From Planctomycetota bacterium (GTDB taxonomy: Bacteria > Planctomycetota > Phycisphaerae > Phycisphaerales > UBA1924): a DNA stretch of 64,000 bases. Below are positions 16,344-23,943 of this stretch, piece by piece; positions within the stretch are counted from its first letter, which is position 1, and each line of letters begins with the position of its first letter. A program made the position numbers and the translations under genes. The notes below the pieces were generated by a model. The model made no database searches. It was not told where the DNA came from and was given only the letters and a program-made list of their open reading frames with translations. The stretch covers positions 186,001 to 250,000 of the forward strand of contig JANRJM010000013.1 of assembly GCA_033763975.1 (NCBI GenBank), in the 5' to 3' direction.

Positions 16344-17582
16344 TTACGCGGAGACGCGCAGCGCGCTGCGCGAGGCGTGGGCCAGGGCCCGCTTGTGCAC
16401 CTCGGTCTCGACCTCCACGATCCGGGGCAGGCCGACCTCGTTGCGCACCGTGCGCGCCGCCGAGCAGCCCAGCATGTCGCGCCACTCGGCGTCGTTCAGC
16501 AGTTCCTCGATCGCCGTTGCGAGCGCCTGCGGGTCGGCGTCGACGCGCAGCCCGTTCATCCCGTGCGTCACGACCTCCGCCAGGCCCGGCGCCTTCACCA
16601 CCAGCACCGGCGCCCCGGCCGCCATGGCTTCCAGCACGGTCTTGGGGTGCCCTTCCAGTTCCGACGACTGGACGTACGCCGTGCACCGCGACATCCGCTC
16701 CACCAGTTCGCGGTGCGGGATGCGGCTGCGGAACCGGACCGGCGCGCCCAGTTCCTTCGCCAGCTTCTCGAGCGCGCCGCGCTGGTCGCCCTCGCCGATG
16801 ATCTCCAGCACCACGTTCCTGCGGCGTTCTTCGGGCAGCAGCGCCACCGCACGCACCAGCAAATCGACGTTCTTGCGTTTCGAGAGCTGCCCGGCGTACA
16901 GCAGCGTGCCCGGCTCGCGGTCCTCGCTCGCGCGGGGCTCCACGTCGAGCAGCACGTAGTTCGGCACCACCACGCAGCGCGACGGCTCCAGCCCGTACCG
17001 CCACGCCAGGTCGTCCACCATGTCGCCGGTCGTCCCGACGACGATGTCCGCGGCCTGGCACAGGGCGCGCTCGCGCTGGGCGGCCGACAGGGCCGCGGCG
17101 CTCTGCGGGCCGTGCTCGTGCGCGACGAACCGCGTCCAGAGATAGCCCCCGCGGGCGATCAGCCCCGCGGCGCACCCGCTGGCGCGCAGCGCCCGGGTGA
17201 TCTCCACCGCCGCCTCGCCGCCCTGCATCTGGTTCGTCTTCACCACCACCGACTCGCAGCCCGCGACCGCCGCCCGCACCCGCGCGGGCACCGTTCGGAG
17301 GTACTCCGCCGGCGACAGCCCGTCCTCGTTGCTCACGACCGTCAGTTTCGACGACTCCTCGGGCGTCAACTCCGGCTCCAGCGCCGCGCGGTCATCCCGC
17401 CCGCCGTAGGTCACCAGCACCAGCCGCCCGTACTGCGGCCCCAATGCTCGGTACAGCGCCCACTCGCGCTCCAGCATCCCCAGGTTCGCCCACGCGCGCA
17501 GTGACACCCCTTCCGTAAACACCAGCACCAGGCAGTCGGCGATCCCGCGGCCCATCTCCGCTTCTATCGGTCCGCCCGCCAT
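16344..17582 (-). CDS. Family 4 glycosyltransferase
   Basis: 412 residues. The N-terminal half (CLVLVFTEGVSLRAW, GRLVLVTYGGRDD, VVVKTNQMQGGEAAVEI) is the acceptor side. The C-terminal half is the donor side, with VVVPNYVLLDVEP, GTLLYAGQLSKRKNVDLLV, VVLEIIGEGDQRGALEKLA, SRCTAYVQSSELEGHPKTVL and AMAAGAPVLVV. The ELEGHPKTVLEAM element is the E-x7-E motif. The C-terminal Rossmann-like tail seen in other island members is absent. The ATG at 17582 gives the longest form; an ATG at 17553-17555 lies seven bases after GATAGA and may be the real start of a leaderless mRNA. It is divergent from the GT2 gene at 17719. Confidence 0.87.
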   Translation of the reverse strand: MAGGPIEAEMGRGIADCLVLVFTEGVSLRAWANLGMLEREWALYRALGPQYGRLVLVTYGGRDDRAALEPELTPEESSKLTVVSNEDGLSPAEYLRTVPARVRAAVAGCESVVVKTNQMQGGEAAVEITRALRASGCAAGLIARGGYLWTRFVAHEHGPQSAAALSAAQRERALCQAADIVVGTTGDMVDDLAWRYGLEPSRCVVVPNYVLLDVEPRASEDREPGTLLYAGQLSKRKNVDLLVRAVALLPEERRRNVVLEIIGEGDQRGALEKLAKELGAPVRFRSRIPHRELVERMSRCTAYVQSSELEGHPKTVLEAMAAGAPVLVVKAPGLAEVVTHGMNGLRVDADPQALATAIEELLNDAEWRDMLGCSAARTVRNEVGLPRIVEVETEVHKRALAHASRSALRVSA

Positions 17583-17718
17583 CTCAATCCACCAGAGTCA
17601 CCGGCACCCGACCACCCACTCGGGCGGGGGTACGACAGAACCGATCCCCCGCCGACGCGATTTGCGGGATGTGTTCGGGGCCGCACGTTCCGGCTGCGGC
17701 GGCCCGTCGGCCGATCTT

Positions 17719-19041
17719 GTGTGCGTGCCCGACCGCCCCGCCGTCGAGTTCGTCGTCCCCGCGTACAACGCCGCCGACACGCTGGCGGACACGCTGCGTT
17801 CGCTGGTCGCGCAATCCGAGCCGCGCTGGCGTGCGGTCGTGGTCGACGACGGCGGCCAGGACAACCCCGAGGCGGTGGTCGGCGAGATCAACGATCCGCG
17901 CATCCGGATCGAGCGTCGGACCAACGGCGGGCTTGCCGCCGCTCGCAACACGGGTTATCGGAGCACCACCGCGCCGGCGATCTGCTTCCTGGACGCCGAC
18001 GACCTGGTCGAACCGGATTTCGCGCGGCGGATGCTGGCGCGGCTGCGCGACGCCGACGCCGCCGCGTGCTGGTTTCGGTATGTCGGGCCAATGCTCGACG
18101 ATTTGGGCTGGACGTACCGCGTCGGGGAGCACGACCTGCACACCGATCGGCTGGCGGGCATGAACCCGCTGGGCGTCGGGGGCGTGGTGGTGCGGCGCGA
18201 CGCGCTGGACCGCGTGCGCGGCGGCGGGGCGGTGTTCGACGAATCGCTGCCGGTCGTTGAGGACTGGGACCTGTGGCTGCGCCTCGACGCCATCGGCGCC
18301 CGCTGGGCCATTGAGCCGGCGGCGCTGTTCGTCTGCCGCCTGCGGGCCCAGTCGCTCTCGGCGGGCGTCGAACGCATGTGGCGCGAGGGGCTGCGCGTGG
18401 TTCGCACCAGCGCCGCGGCGGCGGCGCGGCGTGCGGGGCTTGATGAACGCGCGCTCGAACGGCGCTGGCACCTTCGCCACCTCGCGCGGGGGGTAGCGGC
18501 CGACGACGCCGGGCTCGTGCGCGCCATCCGCGCCGAACTGGGGCCCCTGACCGCCGACGACGACGCGGAACTGGTGGGCGCGCTGCGCGAAGCGTTCTGC
18601 CGGCGGCACGCCGTGGGCGAGCACGACGCGGGGATGCGCGCGGCCGCGTGGCGGGCGACGATCGCGCGCTGCCTGCCCGATCGGCCCGCGCTCGCGCCGC
18701 GCGTGTCGTGGACGCCCGGGCGCTGGGCGACGATCGCGCGCCGGGCCGCGGCGGCGGTGCCGGCCGGGGGAACGCTCGTGATCTATGGGCTCGGGCTCAA
18801 CGGGCGGGCGGCGCTCGACGCGCTGGCCGATGGCCCCGTGCCGGTGGCGGCGATCGACGACCACCCGGGGGCGCACTGCCCGGTGCCGCGCCTCGGCGTG
18901 CACGACCTCACGTCGTCGCACCGCGTGCTCGTGACGCCCGACCGGCGCGAGACGATCGTGTCGCGTCTGCGCGAGGCGGGGATCGATCGCGTGCTGCTGC
19001 CCGAGATGTTCGAGGACGAACCGGCACGCCGCGCGTCGTGA
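17719..19041 (+). CDS. Family 2 glycosyltransferase with C-terminal Rossmann-like domain
   Basis: 440 residues from GTG at 17719 (GTG at 17725 is also possible; neither has a ribosome site). The GT-A domain shows FVVPAYNAADTLADTLRSLV, VVVDDGGQDNPEAV, GLAAARNTGY, CFLDADDLVEPDF and VVEDWDLWLRLDAIG, that is, the nucleotide-binding, D-x-D and catalytic ED elements. A helical middle section follows. Residues about 353-425 form a separate nucleotide-binding-like fold: TLVIYGLGLNGRAALDAL, VAAIDDHPGA, RVLVTPDRRETIV, RVLLPEMF. The layout matches the tails of three neighbouring GT2 genes and the GT4 at 9097. The tail may bind a nucleotide sugar or act as a non-catalytic regulator. Confidence 0.87.
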   Translation: MCVPDRPAVEFVVPAYNAADTLADTLRSLVAQSEPRWRAVVVDDGGQDNPEAVVGEINDPRIRIERRTNGGLAAARNTGYRSTTAPAICFLDADDLVEPDFARRMLARLRDADAAACWFRYVGPMLDDLGWTYRVGEHDLHTDRLAGMNPLGVGGVVVRRDALDRVRGGGAVFDESLPVVEDWDLWLRLDAIGARWAIEPAALFVCRLRAQSLSAGVERMWREGLRVVRTSAAAAARRAGLDERALERRWHLRHLARGVAADDAGLVRAIRAELGPLTADDDAELVGALREAFCRRHAVGEHDAGMRAAAWRATIARCLPDRPALAPRVSWTPGRWATIARRAAAAVPAGGTLVIYGLGLNGRAALDALADGPVPVAAIDDHPGAHCPVPRLGVHDLTSSHRVLVTPDRRETIVSRLREAGIDRVLLPEMFEDEPARRAS

Positions 19042-19050
19042 GCGCGGGAC

Positions 19051-20523
19051 CTAGGAGACGGCGTCGAGGAGCGTCGCGAGGCGGCCATCGATCGTCGCGG
19101 CGAGTTCGTCTCGCACGACGCGCCACCGGCGGAGGCGCAGGTCGCCCGCCCAGCGGGACGCGAGGCGTTCGTCGTCGAGCGGCGTGACGATGACGGCGCG
19201 CGTGTCGGGGCGGAGCGGATCCTTCGGGCGGAGTGAATCCTGGGGGCGCGAAGCACTGTGGTGGCTGAGCCCTTCTGGCCCCGAGGGTGGAAACGCGGGC
19301 GCGGAAGCCCCCGCCTGGGACGCGACAGCCGCGGAAGCCCCCGCGCCGGCGGGCAAACGATCGTCGTGGATGTCGACGTCGAGCCCGCGCGCTCGCGCCG
19401 CATCGACGAGCAGGCGCCCGTTCGTGCCATAGCCCGCGACGAGCACCGCGTCTGGCGGCTCGAGCCCGTGCAAGAGCGCGTCCATGATCGCCTCTGGCGC
19501 AACGAGCAGCGGCGCGAGGCACGCGGCGGCGTCGCGGGCGAAGCCCGGCGCGCCCCAGCCCGCACGTTCGCACGCGCGCCACCAGCGCAGCACCCCCGGC
19601 CACACCTCCCACGCCGACGCCGACGACTCGTGCACGGCGCGCACGAGCACCGGCGCCCACCGCGCAGCGTCGGCGGTGTGCGCGGGGGAGATCACCCCGG
19701 GGGCGTCGAGCGTCGGGTCGGCGCGCCACATGTCGACGGCGCGTTCGGGCGTGGCGTCGCCCGCCGCACGGAGCGTGCAGAACTCCAGCGCGGCGCGCGC
19801 GGGCGCACCGGCTCGCGCGGCGCGGCCGGCGGGCTCGAGCGCGAGCCGCTCGCGCGAGCGGGACAGGATCTCCCGCACCGCGCGCAGCATCCCCGCGACG
19901 TCGCTGCTGAGCCCCGCCGGCATGACGCGGTGGACCGACACGTCGGCGTCGACGGGCGTCCAGCGCAGCCCGCGGGCGGCGAGGCGCGACCAGAGGTCAA
20001 AGTCTTCGGCGGCGCGGCGCGCGGGGTCGAACTTCTCGGCGTCGTAGCGAGCGCGGCGCACAAGGTGCGAGCCCGTGCAGAGCGCGTTGCCGAGCGCGAG
20101 CCTGTGCTCGTCGACCACGCCGGGCCCGGCGGCGATGCGGTGCAGCGTGCGCCCGGCGGGGTCGCACAGCAGGGTCGCGCCGCACGCCGCGTCGCCCGCG
20201 CCCGCCCCGCCGAGCAGGCCTTCGAACCCGGCGGGCAGCAGCCAGTCGTCGGCGTCGAGAAAGTAAACGAACGCGCCCGAGGCCAGGCCGATCCCTTGGT
20301 TGCGGGCGATCGACGGGCCGGCGTTGGGCTGCGAGACCACGCGGATGCGCCGATCTCGGGCGGCGTACGCGCGGGCGAGCGCGCCCGTGCCGTCGGTCGA
20401 GCCGTCGTCCACGACGATCGCCTCCCACGCGGGGACGCTCTGCGCGAGCAGCGAGTCGAGCGCGCGGGCGAGCGTCGCCTCGGCGTTGAAGGCGGGGATG
20501 ATCGACGAGACGAGCGGGGTCAC
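19051..20523 (-). CDS. Family 2 glycosyltransferase with Rossmann-like tail and low-complexity insert
   Basis: 490 residues. GT-A core: SSIIPAFNAEATLARALDSL, VVDDGSTDGTGALARAY, GPSIARNQGIGLASGAFVY, FLDADDWLLPAG and AAEDFDLWSRLAARG. Residues about 354-480 are the Rossmann-like tail (AVLVAGYGTNGRLLVDAARA, VDIHDDRLPAG, AVIVTPLDDERLA). Between the DD strand and the VIVTP strand, residues about 388-438 are a Ser/Ala/Pro-rich and then RPxDxLRP-repeat insert missing from its relatives. The GTG start overlaps the stop of the preceding GT2 (GTGA). In-frame sequence upstream of 20523 belongs to that gene in another frame. It is the last of three tightly coupled GT2 genes. Confidence 0.87.
   Translation of the reverse strand: MTPLVSSIIPAFNAEATLARALDSLLAQSVPAWEAIVVDDGSTDGTGALARAYAARDRRIRVVSQPNAGPSIARNQGIGLASGAFVYFLDADDWLLPAGFEGLLGGAGAGDAACGATLLCDPAGRTLHRIAAGPGVVDEHRLALGNALCTGSHLVRRARYDAEKFDPARRAAEDFDLWSRLAARGLRWTPVDADVSVHRVMPAGLSSDVAGMLRAVREILSRSRERLALEPAGRAARAGAPARAALEFCTLRAAGDATPERAVDMWRADPTLDAPGVISPAHTADAARWAPVLVRAVHESSASAWEVWPGVLRWWRACERAGWGAPGFARDAAACLAPLLVAPEAIMDALLHGLEPPDAVLVAGYGTNGRLLVDAARARGLDVDIHDDRLPAGAGASAAVASQAGASAPAFPPSGPEGLSHHSASRPQDSLRPKDPLRPDTRAVIVTPLDDERLASRWAGDLRLRRWRVVRDELAATIDGRLATLLDAVS
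19301..19344. repeat. Two direct copies of a 14-bp GC-rich unit inside a GT2 gene
   Basis: GCGGAAGCCCCCGC occurs at 19301-19314 and 19331-19344, a 30-bp period, encoding AGASA twice on the minus strand. It lies in the in-frame low-complexity insert of the GT2 gene 19051-20523. Confidence 0.6.
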
Positions 20524-21938
20524 GCGGCGGCCTCTCGCGGGTCGCGCGACGCAACGGCCTCGCGCACGAGGGCCGCCAGCGCGTCGCGCCAGCGCGGCGC
20601 ACCCGGGAATCGCGGGGCCAGCGCCTCGTCGTGCAGGGGCGTCACGACCGGCGGCAGCCCCCACGGCGCGTCCATAGGCTCGGGCTCGACGCCCGGCGGG
20701 AGCGCGCCCAGCGCGCCGGGCGGACGGTCGTCTCGCACGCGCACGCGGAGCGAACGCTCAATGGCACGGGCGATCAGCGCGCGTCCGTTGCGCCCGCAGC
20801 CGACGACCGTGACGCCCGGGCCGGGCACGCGGTCGAGCAGGCGGTCGGCGATCGCGACCGGGTCGAGCAGTCGCGCGGCCGCCGCCCGGCGCGTGCCGCG
20901 TGGATCACGCAGCATGCCCGACGCGGCGCAGACGTCCCACCATCGCTCGGCAAGCGCCCACCACGCGGGCAGCCCGTCGGTCGGGCGAAGGAACGGGCGC
21001 TCGCACCGCCCGTACAGCACGCCCCAGTAGAGCGCCGCGGCGAACGCGTCCGGCTCGAGCGTGCCCGGCGCGAAGCCATCGTCGGGCGCCAGCCCGTCGC
21101 GCATCACGCCGAGCGCGAGACGCGCATCGCCCCCGGGCGCCACGGCGGCCATGGTCGCGTAGTCGAGCGCGAGACGCGCGAGCACGGCGCGTTCGCGCGC
21201 GGGAGAAGCGTCGCACGCGGGCCCCGGCGCGAGACGCGCCCGCGCGAAGCCGCCCCGCACCGACGATTGGCCCACGCGCAGCATCGCGCCGAAGTCGCGG
21301 CTCAGGCTGCGGGCGCGCAGGCGGTACCCCGCGACGAGCGCGGGCGTGCCGGCCCAGCGCACGCCGCGCGACGCGAGGCGCAGCCACAGGTCGTAGTCCT
21401 CGCCCACGCGGAGGCGCTCGTCGAAGCGGTCGTCGCCGAGGAGATCGCGCCGGAGCATGGTGGAATGCACGATGAACGGGTTGCCCGCGAGCAGTTCGTG
21501 TAGGCCGACGTCGTGGCGGGCCTCGTGGGGCGAGGCGTCGAGGAGCGTGGCACGCTCGTCGCGGAACTCGATCCCTCCGTACGCCGCCCCGGTGGCGCGG
21601 GGCGTGCGCTCGCAGGCGTCGACCAGCGCCGCCAGTGCGCCGGGGAGGGCGAGGTCGTCGGCGTCGAGGAAGTACACGTAGCGCCCGCGGCAGCGCGGGA
21701 GGCCGGCGTTGCGCGCCCCCGCGAGCCCGCGGTTGGCCTGGTGCACGAGCTCGAGGCGGGCGTCGTCCTGCGCGAGGGCGCGGACGAGCGCCGGGCCGTC
21801 GTCGGTCGAGCCGTCGTCAACGACGATGCAGTGCCAGTCGCGCAGCGACTGGGCGCGCAGCGACGCAAGCGTGTCTCGCACGGTGGACGCGCTGTTGAAC
21901 AGCGGGACGACGACGCTGACGAGCGGGGGCGGGGTCAT
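20520..21938 (-). CDS. Family 2 glycosyltransferase with C-terminal Rossmann-like domain
   Basis: 472 residues. GT-A core: SVVVPLFNSASTVRDTLASL, VVDDGSTDDGPALVRAL, GLAGARNAGLPRCRGRYVY, FLDADDLALPGAL and VGEDYDLWLRLASRG. The tail begins near residue 372 with GVTVVGCGRNGRALIARAI, RVRDDRPPGAL and PPVVTPLHDEALAP. The spacer inside the tail is Pro-rich (GALPPGVEPEPMDAPWG) where the downstream relative has its repeat insert. Start ATG overlaps the stop of the preceding GT2 as ATGA, and its own stop overlaps the next start as GTGA. The three GT2 proteins are therefore probably made in fixed ratio and may build consecutive linkages of one glycan. Confidence 0.88.
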   Translation of the reverse strand: MTPPPLVSVVVPLFNSASTVRDTLASLRAQSLRDWHCIVVDDGSTDDGPALVRALAQDDARLELVHQANRGLAGARNAGLPRCRGRYVYFLDADDLALPGALAALVDACERTPRATGAAYGGIEFRDERATLLDASPHEARHDVGLHELLAGNPFIVHSTMLRRDLLGDDRFDERLRVGEDYDLWLRLASRGVRWAGTPALVAGYRLRARSLSRDFGAMLRVGQSSVRGGFARARLAPGPACDASPARERAVLARLALDYATMAAVAPGGDARLALGVMRDGLAPDDGFAPGTLEPDAFAAALYWGVLYGRCERPFLRPTDGLPAWWALAERWWDVCAASGMLRDPRGTRRAAAARLLDPVAIADRLLDRVPGPGVTVVGCGRNGRALIARAIERSLRVRVRDDRPPGALGALPPGVEPEPMDAPWGLPPVVTPLHDEALAPRFPGAPRWRDALAALVREAVASRDPREAAA

Positions 21939-23167
21939 CGGGCGGCCTCCGCGCGCGGGCCGCGGACGGGCGCGAGCCGCCAGACATGCACGCCCCGCGC
22001 GCGGTGGGGCTCGCTCGCGCGCCAGATGGCGTCCGCGAACCGCTCGCTGGCGATGAGCACGTGCGCGCCGGGGGCGAGCGAGTCGGGGCGCGAGACGCGC
22101 AGGCCGTGCCGGGTGGTGTCGGGCGGGGCGTCGTCGACGATGGCGGCGATGGGCAGGGCGAGGTCGTGCTGGCGATCGATGATCCACGCGGCGCCGGCGC
22201 CCGCGCCCCACAGGGTGACCTCGCGCGCGCCCGCGTCGCGCATGTGCCGCCCGACGTCGCGCAGGCACGCGACGCGTCCGGCGTCGGCGGCGTGGTGCAG
22301 GGCGCCCGCGCGGCGCCAGTGCGCGAGCAGGTACGCGTGGATCCCCTCGCGGGACGGGCCGTCCCGTGTCAGGAGCGCGCCGATGGCGTCGGGGTCGGGC
22401 GCGTTCGCGGCGATCTGGCGGGCGAGCGCGTCGCGCAGGGCGCGCCGGGCCTGGGGGTCGGGGGCGTCGGGCAGGAAGGCGAGCGCGTCGAGCGGGGCGC
22501 CGGCCGCGACGGCCGCCTGCGCGGCGCAGTTAGCGCTGGGCGCGTCCGCGTCGCGCACGCGGTAGGTGTACAGCACGTCGGGCAGGTTCGCGAGGTCGGC
22601 GGCGCGGGCGAGGCGCAGCCAGAGGTCGTAGTCCTGCGCCCGGGTGCAGCGCTCGTCGTACCCGCCGACTGCCAGGACGGCGTCGCGGCGCAGCATCATC
22701 GAGCCGTGGCAGAAGACGTTCTCGAGCAGCAGGCGCCAGCGGGTCTCGCGCGGGTCGGTCGGGGGCAGGACGCGGTCGATGCGCGCGCCGTCGGGCCCGA
22801 CGCGTTCGTACGCCGTGCCCAGCGCCGCGAGGTTCGGCGCGGCGTGCATCGCGGCGGCCTGTCGCGCGAGGCGGTCGGGCGGGCAGCGGTCGTCGGCGTC
22901 CATGCGCGCGACGAGCGCGTGCCGGGCGCGGCGGAGGGCCTCGTTGAGCCCGGCGGCGAGGTTGGCGCCGGGCAACTCGATGACCCGGGCGCGCGGGTCG
23001 CTCCCCGCGAGGTCGCGGGCGGTGCGGGCGGTGGGGGCGTCGGCGCCGTTGAGGACGAGCAGGATCTCGAGATCGACGTCGCGCTGCGCGGCGATGCACG
23101 CGAAGGCCTCGGCGAGGCCGCCGTCGTCGCGGTGAACCGGGAGCGCTACCGACACGCCTGGAGTCAT
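21935..23167 (-). CDS. Family 2 glycosyltransferase with C-terminal Rossmann-like domain
   Basis: 410 residues, first of three overlapping GT2 genes. GT-A core: SVALPVHRDDGGLAEAFACI, LLVLNGADAPTARTARDLA, ANLAAGLNEALRRARHALV, RMDADDRCPPDRL and RAQDYDLWLRLARA. The tail, about residues 316-400, reads EVTLWGAGAGAAWIID, IAAIVDDAPPDTTRHGL, HVLIASERFADAIW, with the clearest GxGxxx motif of the set. GATAAG lies eight bases before the ATG, with no Shine-Dalgarno, consistent with a leaderless start. The divergent methyltransferase begins 86 bp away. Confidence 0.88.
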   Translation of the reverse strand: MTPGVSVALPVHRDDGGLAEAFACIAAQRDVDLEILLVLNGADAPTARTARDLAGSDPRARVIELPGANLAAGLNEALRRARHALVARMDADDRCPPDRLARQAAAMHAAPNLAALGTAYERVGPDGARIDRVLPPTDPRETRWRLLLENVFCHGSMMLRRDAVLAVGGYDERCTRAQDYDLWLRLARAADLANLPDVLYTYRVRDADAPSANCAAQAAVAAGAPLDALAFLPDAPDPQARRALRDALARQIAANAPDPDAIGALLTRDGPSREGIHAYLLAHWRRAGALHHAADAGRVACLRDVGRHMRDAGAREVTLWGAGAGAAWIIDRQHDLALPIAAIVDDAPPDTTRHGLRVSRPDSLAPGAHVLIASERFADAIWRASEPHRARGVHVWRLAPVRGPRAEAAR

Positions 23168-23174
23168 GCCGGGT

Positions 23175-23236
23175 ACTTATCGGCCGTGCGGGGCGGGGGG
23201 GAAAACTCCGAAGGCCAGTTCCCGGAGCGCCGATAA
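23175..23236. promoter_or_regulatory. Inverted repeat between divergent GT2 and methyltransferase genes
   Basis: TTATCGGC at 23177-23184 and GCCGATAA at 23229-23236 are exact reverse complements, 44 bp apart; extending to ten bases adds one mismatch. Each copy reads GCCGATAA toward its own gene, so each could be the -10 box of a divergent promoter pair, or together an operator. The left copy is eight bases before the GT2 ATG, the right copy 17 bases before the methyltransferase ATG, which also has GGAGG. Confidence 0.5.
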
Positions 23237-23253
23237 CTCGGATCGGAGGACCC

Positions 23254-23943
23254 ATGACGACCCTGGCCACAGCGAGCACGACCGGTCCCGCGGCCTCCAC
23301 GGGCACGCCGACGGGCGAGCCCCGGTACGCGACGGCGTACCGCTACACCGACCGCGAGACCAAGGCGCGGTACATCGCGGAGAAGTACGCCCCGATCCTG
23401 CACGGGAGCGTGCTCGACGTCGGGTGCGACAAGGCGCCGCTGCGGGCGCTGGTCGCGAGCCCGTCCCGCTACACGGGCGTCGACATGGCGCCGGGGTCGG
23501 ACATCGTGCTGAACCTGGACGCGAGCCCGCTGCCCCTCGCAAACCGGTCGTACGACACGGTGGTGTGCACGGACGTGCTGGAGCACCTGGAGCGCTGTCA
23601 CGGGGTGTTCGACGAGCTCTGCCGCGTCGCGAACGGGCACGTGGTCGTCTCGCTCCCGAACCCCGTGCGCTGCCTGCTGGACGCGCTGCGCGACGGGGCG
23701 AAGGGGCGGCTGAAGTACTACGGGCTGCCGTCGCAGCCGCCGCCCGACCGGCACCGCTGGTTCTTCGGCGCGGAGGACGCGCGGGCGTTCGTCGAGACCG
23801 GGGCCGCCCGCAACGGGTTCGACGTCGAGCAGATGGACTTTGAGAGCGTGGGCAATCTGTCGTGGATCGTCAACGGGACGGACGTGATGGACTCGCTGAA
23901 CCTGCGCCTGGGCACGATGTGGGCGGTGCTCCGCCGGGCGTAG
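23254..23943 (+). CDS. Class I SAM-dependent methyltransferase
   Basis: 229 residues, ATG preceded by GGAGGACCC. Motifs: GSVLDVGCDKAPLRALV (motif I), YTGVDMAPGSDIVLNLD, SYDTVVCTDVLEHLERCH, NGHVVVSLPNPVRCLLDALR. The segment RLKYYGLPSQPPPDRHRWFF is like those of methylases in O-antigen clusters. No membrane segment. It stands between divergent GT2 genes and a convergent CgeB-like gene, whose 3' end overlaps its own by 74 bp. The substrate is probably a sugar or lipid-linked glycan, inferred from context only. Confidence 0.85.
   Translation: MTTLATASTTGPAASTGTPTGEPRYATAYRYTDRETKARYIAEKYAPILHGSVLDVGCDKAPLRALVASPSRYTGVDMAPGSDIVLNLDASPLPLANRSYDTVVCTDVLEHLERCHGVFDELCRVANGHVVVSLPNPVRCLLDALRDGAKGRLKYYGLPSQPPPDRHRWFFGAEDARAFVETGAARNGFDVEQMDFESVGNLSWIVNGTDVMDSLNLRLGTMWAVLRRA

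Noticed and set aside
19301-19344. Possible CRISPR-like or transposon repeat
   Set aside because: Only two 14-bp copies at 30-bp spacing, inside an open GT2 reading frame; no array, cas gene or transposase.
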